From NCBI GenBank assembly GCA_002786025.1, contig NHNW01000017.1, positions 434,001-498,000 of the forward strand: a stretch of 64,000 bases of DNA, read 5' to 3'. Origin of the DNA: Zasmidium citrigriseum. Its lineage: Eukaryota > Ascomycota > Dothideomycetes > Mycosphaerellales > Mycosphaerellaceae. Below, one piece after another: positions 1 through 9,875 of this stretch; the first letter of the stretch is position 1; each line of letters starts with the position of its first letter. The position numbers and the translations under genes are program-made. The notes under the pieces are model-generated. The model did not search any database, was not told the DNA's origin, and saw only the letters and a program-made list of their open reading frames with translations.

Positions 1-30
1 ACTGGAAGGCGGAAAGTTACGAGAACTTAG

Positions 31-61
31 ACATTCACTTGCGGTAAGCCGATCACATGCA
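31..61. repeat. Upstream repeat block, copy 1
   Basis: The block reads CATTCACTTGCGG, then a short spacer, then ATCACATGCAA. A very similar block lies at 1191-1222, about 135 bp upstream of the first tandem paralogue's start codon. The spacing suggests that this copy is the upstream region of another minus-strand paralogue starting just outside the left edge. That last step is inference. Confidence 0.5.
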
Positions 62-180
62 AATTTCAAGCTAGTTACATGATCGGATCGACTGGCAACA
101 GTACGCCCAAAGCATCTCGCTGAGTGTTGACTCGTCCCATTTCAACTTTCGATCCGTGAAAACTCATGTGCTTTACCCAT

Positions 181-1056
181 CTACCCGATCCGCAGAGCCA
201 GGGCCACGGCCTTCAAATCCTCGATCTTGAATCCCTTGAAACCATCTCGGCTGGCAATTTTGCGAGCGACATCTGCCGCTTTTTCCAACGCACCATCAAC
301 CTCGTCTGCAGTTAGCATGCCCGGATGGCGGAATTGAGGGCGGCGAGGATGGAACCGCCCGTCTTTTGTGGATGTAAGAAGCTTTCCGCCTTCGATTTTG
401 AGTTCCAAGAGAGCTTTCGTCATTGAGTCTGACTCTTGAAGTTCTTGGACACTAGATCTCCAAGGAATCCGCCAAAGATACTCCATGAAGCTTCGGCTGT
501 ACACCCTAAGGGTTACATTTCGAAAGAGCGCAAGGTCGCCGACAGCTTCGAAGAAGTTCTCCACTTGAGGCTCGAACCTCAGGTTGCCAGCAAGGTGCCA
601 CTCGCTGTTGAGGTAGTAGTATGAATGCGACAGCTCAAGTTTCTTGAGAGGACCTCGAAAGTTGCTGCAAACGTGTGCGAAGAAGTGATTCTCGGCGAAC
701 AAGACGGCAACGGACTCTCTTCGCAGTTGTTTGGAGGTCAAGGTGATGGCGGGAAACTGAAAGCGACACAGATTCCTTGAGACCTCGCCTGTAGACGACG
801 GTTGCTGTTTTGAGCTCATGGCGAGGTTGTAGGAGTAGATGCGATTCCGTATCTCGGGCGGCAAATCGAGGAAGCGGAAGACGTCGCTAGGCTCGTCACC
901 AGATGGGGTAGTATCTTCACCTCCATCTTCGGTCGAAGTTGCTGAAGTTTTGGTGACAGCTGCTGGCGAAGGCTCTGTGTAGATCGTGCCCAGGGCCTCG
1001 CCAGTGTGGAATTGCTTGGGCAGCGGCACAGCCAAGCGGGCACTCCGACGAGGCAT
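181..1056 (-). CDS. 2EXR/F-box-like protein, tandem paralogue 1
   Basis: A single-exon gene of 291 residues. I start it at the ATG at 1056, which opens with MPRRSARLA, because the neighbouring paralogue opens the same way; the frame stays open 46 codons further upstream. The N-terminus is basic and then rich in Ser/Thr/Glu. About residue 60 it carries FRFLDLPPEIRNRIY, the signature of the large fungal 2EXR/F-box-like group. It ends with a conserved segment containing DGFKGFKIEDLK, shared with both downstream paralogues. Members are often described as F-box-like, but no substrate is known. A nuclear location is suggested only by the RRSAR start. It is one of three tandem, same-strand copies, which points to lineage-specific expansion. 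Confidence 0.75.
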   Translation of the reverse strand: MPRRSARLAVPLPKQFHTGEALGTIYTEPSPAAVTKTSATSTEDGGEDTTPSGDEPSDVFRFLDLPPEIRNRIYSYNLAMSSKQQPSSTGEVSRNLCRFQFPAITLTSKQLRRESVAVLFAENHFFAHVCSNFRGPLKKLELSHSYYYLNSEWHLAGNLRFEPQVENFFEAVGDLALFRNVTLRVYSRSFMEYLWRIPWRSSVQELQESDSMTKALLELKIEGGKLLTSTKDGRFHPRRPQFRHPGMLTADEVDGALEKAADVARKIASRDGFKGFKIEDLKAVALALRIG

Positions 1057-1504
1057 CTTGACAGTTTTGGTGTTTGTGCTAGTGTAAAGTTGGAAGCCGA
1101 GATTGTTAGGAAAGAGCTGTTGTGACCATGTTGTCTCAGAGAGGTGAAGTGTGAGTGACGTCAGAGAGAATTTGTAGGGATCGCGCTGGAACATTCACTT
1201 TAGGGCGGGGCAATCACATGCAACATAAGCTCGCCGAGACATTGCGTCGTCTGGCATGCGCTTCGTAACTACGTTGGTAGAATTCTGCTAATTATCATTT
1301 TCTCGTTGCAATAGTCGTACTTCCTGAACAAAGCTTATGCCTTGGGTCGACTGCATACAATAAATCTCATTCCGACAGTGCGGTTGGCGTCTTTTGTTAT
1401 GGCCCGTCCTTCAATTCCCAAGTATCAAGCCAATACTCAGCATCATACACTCGATGGCTGCAAAGAGCCTGCGCCATCTCTTTTCTCCCGCCGCACAGAA
1501 GCCT
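1057..1504. other. Intergenic, between paralogues 1 and 2
   Basis: This 448-bp stretch holds the promoter side of paralogue 1, including the duplicated block at 1191-1222, and the 3' end of paralogue 2. I see no further gene. Confidence 0.6.
1191..1222. repeat. Upstream repeat block, copy 2
   Basis: ACATTCACTT followed by a G-rich spacer and ATCACATGCAA. It matches the copy at 31-61 at both ends and differs in the spacer. It lies about 135 bp upstream of the start of paralogue 1 and is probably a promoter element duplicated with the gene. Confidence 0.55.
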
Positions 1505-2302
1505 TCATGTTCCCTCCACCTTCTCTTCGAATCGAAACCCCTTGGCAACCTGCTTGAGATCCTCCAGCGTGAAGCCCTTAAAGCTGTCTCGAGCAGCGAT
1601 TCCGCGTGCAATAGCAGTAGCTTCCTTGGTAGCAGCATCGACGTCTTCCGCCTCAAAAGCTTCGTTGTTGGGGAGGGGAAATACACGCGGGTGGGAATGA
1701 CCATCTTGAATGAACACTTCCAGCAATCCATTGGTCACCCGGAGACTCAACAACGCCGGCGCAAAATCATCATTCCACGGAAAAGCATGTCGTGACGCCC
1801 ACATCTGCACGTCTCTCACGAGGTCATTGTCGTGCACCTCGAATGTCACGTTGCGGAAGATGACGGCGTTGTGGCCTTCTTTGGCAGAATCGAGGAAGCT
1901 GTCGACGATCGGTCGGAACGCGAGTGTGCCTGCTGATCCTGGCTTCTCCAATCTCGATCTGTTGGTGATCCCTGGGATTTGGCCCTTTCGAGCATCGTAG
2001 CCGACTCGAAAGTTGCTGCCGATGATCAGGCGGAAGTGGTTGTCGGCGAACAAGATCGGAAGAGACTCGTGACGCATCAGACGTGAGACTCGGGCGATGG
2101 CTGGAATGCGGAACCGTGCAATATCGCGGCTCGGGATGTTGGCGAAGACAAGCTCGTAGACTCGAGTGCGAATCTCGGGGGGCAGGGTGAAGAGTGAAGG
2201 TGCGGGATTCTTCTTCTTTGACTTGCGGCGATGGCTGGCTCGGGTGTTGGCACCGGACGATAGGTGGGCCTTGCTGGCCAAGCGAGCGCTGCGACGAGGC
2301 AT
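1505..2302 (-). CDS. 2EXR/F-box-like protein, tandem paralogue 2
   Basis: A single-exon gene of 265 residues. The ATG at 2302 gives the MPRRSARLA start shared with paralogue 1; an in-frame ATG 16 codons upstream is the alternative. After a basic tract (RRKSKKKN) comes the LPPEIRTRVYELVF signature at about residue 40. The later blocks RHESLPILFADNHFR and DSFKGFTLEDLK align with both neighbours. A TATA-like element lies about 55-65 bp upstream of the chosen ATG. Function is unknown; family membership is clear from the signature, and the role in protein turnover implied by F-box-like is only an inference. Confidence 0.75.
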   Translation of the reverse strand: MPRRSARLASKAHLSSGANTRASHRRKSKKKNPAPSLFTLPPEIRTRVYELVFANIPSRDIARFRIPAIARVSRLMRHESLPILFADNHFRLIIGSNFRVGYDARKGQIPGITNRSRLEKPGSAGTLAFRPIVDSFLDSAKEGHNAVIFRNVTFEVHDNDLVRDVQMWASRHAFPWNDDFAPALLSLRVTNGLLEVFIQDGHSHPRVFPLPNNEAFEAEDVDAATKEATAIARGIAARDSFKGFTLEDLKQVAKGFRFEEKVEGT

Positions 2303-2355
2303 CTTGGTTGTTGGGAAGATGATGCCAGTGTTGAGATCGGATGAAGTCAAGGAGT

Positions 2356-2367
2356 CTTATTATATAG
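2356..2367 (-). promoter_or_regulatory. TATA-like element of paralogue 2
   Basis: Reads CTATATAATAAG on the minus strand, 54 bp upstream of the chosen start codon, a normal TATA-to-ATG distance for a fungal gene. Confidence 0.4.
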
Positions 2368-2454
2368 TGCCGAGGCTGGCCCGTCACAGAGCAACTGTCA
2401 GAAAGTGATTAGATTGGCGCGGCGGAAGGGGAATCTTTATACCGAGTGTTCCGC

Positions 2455-2467
2455 CATTCACTTGCGG
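2455..2467. repeat. Upstream repeat block, copy 3 (partial)
   Basis: CATTCACTTGCGG, identical over 13 bases to the copy at 32-44. The ATCACATGCAA half is missing here. It lies about 153 bp upstream of the start of paralogue 2. Confidence 0.5.
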
Positions 2468-2764
2468 ATGAGCGAGCGCGCCCAAGTGCTACACTAGCGC
2501 GTATTACATTTGTCGATTCTCATTCCAATGATGGAGTCGTAGTAAGCAAGATTGTCTTAACAAGAAGCTATACAAGTCAACCAGCGCTGCATTATGAGAC
2601 GTTGGAGGTGCATACCTGGTGCAAAGTGCTGCCAATGATTTGAAACGCCCTACAAAACATGCCTGTCTGATCAAGTGATTCAAGACTTTCCTCCAGTGTT
2701 GAACCCACAATGCAATTTTTCGCCTTGATGATCCACATCATTCTCTGCCGTACACTCCTCGATC

Positions 2765-3553
2765 CTACATCGCCGGGAAGACATAGCGAAGCTTGTTGAC
2801 GATCTTCTCGAGATCTCTCAACGTGAAGCCCTTGAATTCATTCCGACCCGCCAAGCTATTCGCTTCGTCTGTGGCGCCTTGAATAGCCTCATCGACGTCG
2901 TTCTTGTTGAAGAAGATCGGCATTGGTGGGTACTGCAGACCTTTTGTGACGGTGACACAAGGAATACCTTGAGTGCACTTCAAGTTGATGTAGCGCATGG
3001 TAACACCATCCCATGCCTTGGATGAGATGTGTCGAGCGTTGAAATGGGCAGGATCTGCCTCGACGACCTTGACATTTACGTCGCGGAAGATTGCATCGAC
3101 ACCAGCATCTCGAATGCTTCTCTTCACCTGCTGCTTGATACCGAGAACTCCAGATGCCCGGACGATCCGCTTCTGTTGGTCGTCTTGGTAGAAGATGCTG
3201 TTTGGATCGTCGCGATTCCGAAAGACGTATCTGTCCTCGAAGTTGCTAAAGCAGATGATGTAGAACGAGCTCCTGGCGTAGAATATCGGCAGCGACTCCT
3301 TGCGCAGTAGCTTTGACGCCTGTGTGATGGGATGTGGCTTGAACTTCGCCAGGTTGATTTGCCGCTTTCCGTCTTGCTCAAATGCGTACTCGTACACCCG
3401 ATTGCGTACCTCGGCGGGAAGGTCAACAAAGCGGAAGATCTTCGATACAGCCTCTGCATTCTCCTCTTCGATGCAGTCCTTGACGTCGGGGCCTTGGCCA
3501 ATATTCGAGGCAGAGGGCTGGAGTTCGGAGGTGCCGACATTAAGAGACTCCAT
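2765..3553 (-). CDS. 2EXR/F-box-like protein, tandem paralogue 3
   Basis: A single-exon gene of 262 residues starting at the ATG at 3553. It lacks the MPRRSARLA start of the other two copies and opens with an acidic segment. FRFVDLPAEVRNRVYEY at about residue 41 is the family signature. LLRKESLPIFYA and NEFKGFTLRDLEK match the two neighbours. It is the most diverged of the three, so it is probably the oldest copy or the one under different selection. Function unknown. Confidence 0.72.
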   Translation of the reverse strand: MESLNVGTSELQPSASNIGQGPDVKDCIEEENAEAVSKIFRFVDLPAEVRNRVYEYAFEQDGKRQINLAKFKPHPITQASKLLRKESLPIFYARSSFYIICFSNFEDRYVFRNRDDPNSIFYQDDQQKRIVRASGVLGIKQQVKRSIRDAGVDAIFRDVNVKVVEADPAHFNARHISSKAWDGVTMRYINLKCTQGIPCVTVTKGLQYPPMPIFFNKNDVDEAIQGATDEANSLAGRNEFKGFTLRDLEKIVNKLRYVFPAM

Positions 3554-4807
3554 CTCGAGGAACAGATGAGGCTGACCGATTCAGGAATGGAAGAACGAGG
3601 GTGTTGACGGCGAGAATAGGGCAGTTCGGAGTCAAGCAGTCAGGCGATGCGAGGCTGCTGGCTGGGAGATCTGGATGGAAGATCTGTATGTGTTACATCG
3701 ACCAGAGCGTGAGCTTCGAGTCGGAATTGAAACGGAAGCTTTTCGAAAGTGCAAGATGCGTTGCCGCCCGGCGTCGCCGCGAGAGCGTCACTCGGCGCCA
3801 CAGTCACCAGCCAGTCCATCCGGGAAGTGAATGACACAGTCTGTTGGCACGTCGCTACATTTTGCTAGTGTGAGCCTCACTGGAGCTATCCTTAGCGAGG
3901 AGTTTGGTGTCTATCGTCCTGGTTGTTTATAATTTTTGTGATGCGTGTATACAATGCGGCGAGTTGGAGGGCCAGAAGCTTCGTCTTGAGGAGACGAGGA
4001 AGAGGCGATCCTTAAAGATAGTTGGCATGCCGGAGCTGTCATTTCTAAGCATCTTCGTCTTCTTTTTGCTATCCACGAAGGGTAAGACATCAATGCATAG
4101 AGGCAATGAACGATGAAGAGTGCGCTGGGGTGCTTACGTGCTAACAAAGAAGACTTAAGTCTACTCTTTGTCCATGTCTCTCCAATCATTCGATTTCACG
4201 CGGCCTCGTCGCAGGAGTCTCTCGAGACAGGCAAAGTAGACCACAAGCCGAGACATTTTGGTGGCTCAAATGCATGCGTTCGGTGATATGCTCGGCCATT
4301 GGAGAAGATGAAGTCTGGAACGTCGATGGCAACGTTGCATGATGCCAAATGTTGGCTCGATCAGTGGTGCCATCTATTCGGGCTCTCGTGGTCTTCGCAT
4401 CGGGTTGTCTGGAGGCATGTTGATGGATAGCAAGCGAGAGGAAGGAAGTGAAGTCAACGCGCTTGAAATTGCTCCTGCACAATCGTGGCCCGAGCGTTGA
4501 CGCGCCGAGCGAGTTCCTTGCCGACCTCACTTCGTCTCGACATCTTCATCATCATTAGGGGCAAGACATCACCTTGGCGAGTCGGCGCACTCGAGAGAGC
4601 CGTCCGTCGTTGCGAGCAAAATGGAAGACAATGGCCTCCTGGAAATCCTCATGGCATACCAGTCGCCAAGAATGACACCATGGTGCTCGTACGGAGCTGA
4701 ACTCTGGAACCCGCGCGTCGCTTCGTGACCTGCCTCTTGGCAATAAAATCGTCCTTCGTCATTCCATTTCGTGGAAGAATTGACGTCCCAAGAGATCGGG
4801 CGTAAGA
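3554..4807. other. Intergenic, no gene recognised
   Basis: A 1.25-kb gap. Short open frames occur on both strands (for example 4186-4530 minus), but none shows a domain, signal peptide or splice pattern that I can support. The right end is the promoter side of the Zn2Cys6 regulator. Confidence 0.5.
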
Positions 4808-7315
4808 ATGGAGCAAGCCAACGATACAGCTAGCGAACAGCCATCCTTTCGGGCGTCAGCGGTATGTCCATGTTCATGACTCTCTGTTGGAGAAAGTATT
4901 GACGGAAGGTTAGTGCGACAACTGCCAACGACGTAAAGTGAAATGTGACAGAAACAGTGCGTACGTCCCCATCGAATCATTCCGACGGGCTCTGGCTGAC
5001 TTTCCGACTTTTAGATCCGTGCTCAAGCTGTGTGACATCTGGTGTAAACTGCACATCCTCGAACAAATCGACTGAGAAGCGACCGCGAGTAGTGCTGTCT
5101 TCTCGATACGATGAGACAATTGAAGAAATCCGTGAAGAAGTACGAGCGGTCTCCAATCAGTTGCAAGTGTTGCTGGATCGAGGTGTCGCCAATTGCCATC
5201 CTGGGAGTGGTTCTGCGGCGCCAACTCCTCCCAACCTGACGCTCAACGGAAAGGCTGCCGGACCAGTTTCAAGGCCCAATGAGTATGAAGGTGATTCATC
5301 CTTCACTGCCCACGCCAGGCATGTCACCGAGGCACTGGAAGGAAGGCAACTTGCTTCCGAACTAGCGTTCCAGCCACCGCAACCGACAAATGCCAGCTAT
5401 TCTCCTCCAACCACGGTATCTACGAATGCTGATTTTGCCTCGGAATACCCTGAGCTGACAGGCATGACACTCCCGCCAACAGACGTCGTATTGAAGCTTT
5501 TGAACCTGGCACAGAGCACGCAGCAGAACTTCTTCTCTAGACATCACATGATTGACGAGGATGAGTTCACACAAATATGCACCAGCATATATTTCCCAAC
5601 TGCCCCTTACGATATCTTTGCGTGGATCATGCTTCACATCGGTCTCTACGGTCTATTCATGGGCTGCACAAGACACGATTCTTTGCAGACTAGTGAGTCA
5701 CACCGTAGAAGCTCGGCACATACCTTTGATTCGAGGGACTAATACTATTAGGCATCTCTACGAGCGAGGCTGATTCCTATATGGCCCTTTGCAATCGCAA
5801 TATCGATGCTGCTATATCAAGACTGAAGGTGCTGTCAGAAGCCTCCCTACGTGCTTGCCAGACCCTGGCTGCTGCGGTGAGATTCTCGCATCCTCTGTTA
5901 CTCAATTCTCACCACTGATTGCAATAGTCATCTCATTACATGAAACGGGGTTATAACGATAAAGCATGGAGACTCACAACGTTGGCTGCCAGGATGTCCT
6001 TGGACCTAGGACTGCATAGACTACCCACGGGATCGAGATTCCACGAGTCTTCCAAGAAGAGAGTCACCTTCTACTACATCTATCTGCTCGACATGAGCTT
6101 TTCGTTCAGTCAGGGAATGACACCCACTATCCACGACTACGATGTGACCACCGAGCGGCCACTCTACCCAGATGATCTTCCCGGCTTTCGTGGAAGGTAA
6201 GTATCTGCAACGAGAGGTATTGCTGAAAGCTAACCAACGAACTTCAGATACATGGCCTTATTCATCAACTTTGGGGCTGTCGAGAAAGAGATCTATCTCC
6301 AGGTACGGACTACGAAGGCTTTGGACCGGGTAGACCAGATCTGACGTTTTGACAGTTATTCTCAGCCGCAGCCTTGCAACAACCGAAGGAGATACGCACG
6401 GAAAGGGCAAGACGAATCGCAAACGTGCTCATAGAGTCACACGAAAGGCTCGCGTCCGTTCCGTCCGAGGCTTTCCCAGATCAGCTTTACGTGCAGGAAT
6501 CGATGTTGTCACTGGAAGTTGTGAAGCAAGGACTGTTGACTATTGTCCTTAGACTGGTGCCTCCACCAGAGCCGAGCCCGAATCCCCTCCAATTCGGAAA
6601 CGAATGCATAGATGCAGCTCGGAGATCTCTGCTGGCCATCGTAACGGCCGGCCAAGAGCTGGCAATGGTCTCCAAGGAGCAAGCCAAATGGTTTCTGAAT
6701 TGGTAAGATGGTCCATCACCAGCTTGACTGTTTCACTAATTGCGATAGGACTCTATCATTTGTGCCGTTGGTCTCCTATGTTGTGCTCGTAGCGAACACA
6801 ATCCTGTCATGCAATTTGGAGGACTTGAATTTACTCTCACGAGTGGTGTATACCATCGAATCAGCCAGCGAGGGAGCACCGTCGACCCAAAAGCTTCATG
6901 CAGCTTGTCAGGGGCTGTATCGCATGACCGAGCAGTACCTTGCTTCGCCCCCAAGAGTTCCGAGATCCCAAACCAATGCTCAAAGTGCATATCACGAATC
7001 GAGCCATCAAGATGCTTGGAGCGAGCTGGGCAGGTCGGGCACAGACTGGCAAAATCTTACACTTACTGAAGCAGACTGGAATAATGTGCTAAAGGCAAGT
7101 GACAGCTTCTTTACCAGCTCAATGTGTAATTCATGCCGAGTGGATGGCCTTCACCACCTCAAAGAGTGGCAAAAATGCTAGAGCTGATACATTGTGTGCT
7201 AACTCAATCTCAGGAGTTCGACTTCGGCATGGCAGTGGAGAACTCGGGCGAATTGGCATCACACTTCAGTGTAGCTACTGGAGTGCCTCAAGCGACTGAT
7301 TACGACGGAAGCTAA
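4808..7315 (+). CDS. Zn2Cys6 transcription factor with fungal-specific regulatory domain
   Basis: Predicted exons: 4808-4861, 4914-4956, 5015-5692, 5752-5876, 5928-6196, 6248-6302, 6356-6702, 6749-7094, 7214-7315; 672 residues. The binuclear zinc cluster at about residues 19-47 is perfect (CX2CX6CX5CX2CX6C, beginning CDNCQRRKVKC) but is split over three exons, so only splicing reveals it. The central part carries the fungal_trans/MHR signature, including LTTLAARMSLDLGLHRL at about residue 310. The last intron appears to be GC-AG, with donor AAAG/GCAAGT at 7095 and CTAAC before the acceptor; reading on without it ends at 7181. Such proteins activate nearby pathway genes, and this one sits beside a UstYa-like gene and a FAD monooxygenase. 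Its target set is inference. Confidence 0.85.
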
Positions 7316-7502
7316 ATCGCGTTTGAAGCAACTTGCCAGAGTAAGACAAGCTGCAGCACTCTTCACAGCTTTGATGGACATGGTGAGACTCAGAAAAGAT
7401 GAGGGACTTGAGTGTAATGCTGATGATTGTAGATGTGCAGCACTATATCCCCTCGAGCACCGCTTGCCCTCTCTCCGCCACATCATAGCCAGCTTCAAGG
7501 AC

Positions 7503-7733
7503 TTAGTTGCATGCAAAGCACTACAGTGATCACGTCAGTCTAAGGAACGAGGAAAACATTTCCATGAGCCTTACGGTGTTGCCAACCCAGCAGCAGACCT
7601 CGCCATTCAACTCGGATCGCTCGACCTGGACGCCATTCTCGATGGACGTGGTCCTGGTGATGAGGGCCTTTGGTGTAGGAGATGCAACGACCGAGGCCGC
7701 GAACAAGGCAGCGACGAGAGTGAGGAATTGCAT
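7503..7733 (-). CDS. Small cysteine-rich secreted peptide (effector-like or precursor peptide)
   Basis: Exon 1 is 7575-7733 and exon 2 is 7503-7520, with a 54-bp intron (GTAAGG...CTGAC...GTAG). The product is 58 residues. A clear signal peptide (MQFLTLVAALFAASVVA) is followed by a short polar pro-like segment and a compact Cys-rich tail, CCWVGNTCFACN. The last two cysteines come from the 18-nt final exon, so the unspliced frame hides them. A TATA-like element lies about 90 bp upstream, and the leader is rich in CAACC/ACCAA, as in many fungal secreted-protein genes. It is transcribed divergently from the UstYa-like gene. It could be an apoplastic effector, an antimicrobial-type peptide or a peptide precursor; I recognise no named family. 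A different acceptor (at CTTAG) would give a longer tail without this motif. Confidence 0.55.
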
Positions 7734-8576
7734 TTTGGTGGGCAGTCTTTGGTCTTGTGTTGGTTTCGTTGGTGAGTGGTTGATGATATGAATCTTCACA
7801 TTGAGGCCTGAAGACTGACTCTCTTATATGCCAACCCAATTCAAGCAATGTAACCTTGCAGCCACGAGCTTAGCGAATTCTTGTTGACGGCCCTTGTCGT
7901 GTGCCTCGATTCCTTTATCTCAAGGAGTGTACCAGCGCCAAACCACCAGACATCCGGCCTTCCTGTCTTGTCGCAGATCGACGGACGAACAAGCGAAGGA
8001 GTTGGTGTGTAACGCATCTCTGCGTACACTATGCCATGTTCGCTGGTCGCCCTCCAAGCGAAGGGACTGACCGCAGAATGCCGTCCCAGGCCCATAGTGC
8101 ATTACCTGCGACAGCCGCAACTCACCACTTGTCAAGCATTCGGCAAAGATCGTCCTTGAGAGTATAATGCTTAATTGCGATAGGATGTCCAATCCGTATC
8201 TACGCATTAGTCGTAGAAGGAGCCTGTGCGGACACTGAAGATTGTGCCGAGCGGCTCAATTGATTGGGATACCAAGCATTAAGGCCAACAACTTCTCCAC
8301 ACACCATCTAGGAAGGTGACAGTGAAATGCTCAGACCGAGCATAGACTGTTGCGCGCAGCCGGACTCCGGGAAGGCGGATGGCAGATAGCTGAACAATAG
8401 CTAATGCGCGCGCCGAACTCAGCCGCTGCCCGCGGATCAGTTGGTTGATGGTCAGGCGTGCCAGGCCTTCAGCCCAGACGGAATCTGGGTTTCCGATGAA
8501 GTTGTTACTGATTGTAACGCAGCAACATCCACGAGCGAGTCTCTCACCGCGCGCCCGACATCCTACTTTTCGAGCA
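7734..8576. other. Divergent intergenic region: secreted peptide / UstYa-like gene
   Basis: An 843-bp head-to-head region that must hold both promoters. On the minus side a TATA-like element is visible at 7821-7830. I see no other gene. Confidence 0.55.
7821..7830 (-). promoter_or_regulatory. TATA-like element of the secreted peptide
   Basis: Reads CATATAAGAG on the minus strand, 87 bp upstream of the ATG at 7733. Confidence 0.45.
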
Positions 8577-9512
8577 ATGGACGAGGACCTCAACGAAAGC
8601 AAGGAGGCTCTTTTGGGAGTACCTCGCAGAAGGGGCCATTCTACCAGCCTCATAGTCGGGCTGCTGGTGGTGTCGAATGTCTTGACTTTCGTTTTGGCCA
8701 GTCAGCTATCACGCTGGTTGTGGACGTCTTGTGAGATGCGTGAGCCTACAACGAACATTCGTAAGCCATCAAACCAAAGCATCTCTTATGTTGCTTACCA
8801 TTGCGCCAGACAAAATCTCAAACATCGACACTTCACAACACACCACTACATTTACCGGTCTTAAGTTCGTGCCAAACGAGTTCGCTGCCGTTGCTGGTGG
8901 AGAGGTGGACGTTGATGCAGCGTGGGCGTCCATTGGGACTTACTGTCAGTAACAACCACCTACCATTGAATGACAGACGAACGCCGTGCTAACAAATGTT
9001 CAGATGATCGGTTTCTTGTCACCGCAGACGAAGCTGTCGACTTCCCAGAACTCACTCCTGACCACGTGTTTATCACTCCCGAGAGCATCGTTGACGAGAA
9101 CGTTTCCCTTGCCCAGTCTGGCTATCCAGTATTCATGGAATCCTTCCACCAACTCCATTGTATTGATCTGATGAGGCAAGCCCTCTATTTCAACGTCGAC
9201 TACTACCGAAGTCGAGCCACTGGGCCTTGGGCATCAGAAGATCGCTGGATCCAGAATCATGTCCAGCATTGCTTAGACTATCTAAGAAGGCTGGCCATGT
9301 GCCATGCTGAGACTGGGCTGATCCCATTCTATTGGCGAAATCGAGAAGGACAAATCATGCTGGATTACCGTCAGGAGAGACAATGCGGCAACTTCGACTC
9401 AGTCCTGGACTGGGCTAAGAGCCATGTGGTTGACCTCAACGGAGGTGATGTCACAATGAAGCCTCCCGCCGACGCTGTGTTTCGAACAACAGGATCTCAT
9501 CACGGAGATTAG
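8577..9512 (+). CDS. UstYa-like protein (DUF3328 family)
   Basis: Exons 8577-8730, 8810-8944 and 9004-9512 give 265 residues; an alternative donor 11 bp downstream for intron 1 is also in phase. A short basic cytosolic start precedes one membrane anchor (SLIVGLLVVSNVLTFVLA) at about residues 23-40. The ectodomain carries both family HxxHC motifs: HQLHC at about residue 146 and HVQHC about 33 residues later. VDVDAAWASIG before them also fits. Family members act as oxidative tailoring enzymes in fungal secondary metabolism; UstYa-type proteins of ustiloxin-like RiPP pathways are the best known. No repeated-core precursor or synthetase is in view. Neighbours are a Cys-rich secreted peptide (divergent) and a FAD monooxygenase (363 bp downstream). 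Confidence 0.85.
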
Positions 9513-9875
9513 AGTCTTTGATCAATGTCTCGCCGGTCCAGGAGATTTTGGGTCATTTCACGAGACCAATTCGGCGCCGAACATTGACTTTCAACTTGAC
9601 ACGTGATCCCGGGCACGAAAACACCCCTGCGACCCGCTCTTGCCGTCCCTCTGGCGTTATTATAACTTTGATGCCTACCAGTATCCCCGGTAGACGTGCA
9701 CGAAGTCGGCGCCGCATCTGGGCATGCACTGCGCTACGGCCGTGGCCGTGATGGAACCATCAGGAGGATAAAAGAGAAGCAGTGCCTTGGCAGATCGAAG
9801 AGGCACAATCACATTGACCACTATTGAAACGACGAAGACGCTCATAAAATATTCGACTGTCGAAATCCGAACACA
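9513..9875. other. Intergenic, UstYa-like gene to FAD monooxygenase
   Basis: A 363-bp gap between two co-directional genes, presumably terminator plus promoter. No gene seen. Confidence 0.6.

Larger units (their letters stand above)
2303..2764. other. Intergenic, between paralogues 2 and 3
   Basis: It holds the TATA-like element and CATTCACTT box upstream of paralogue 2 and the 3' flank of paralogue 3. No other gene is seen. Confidence 0.6.
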
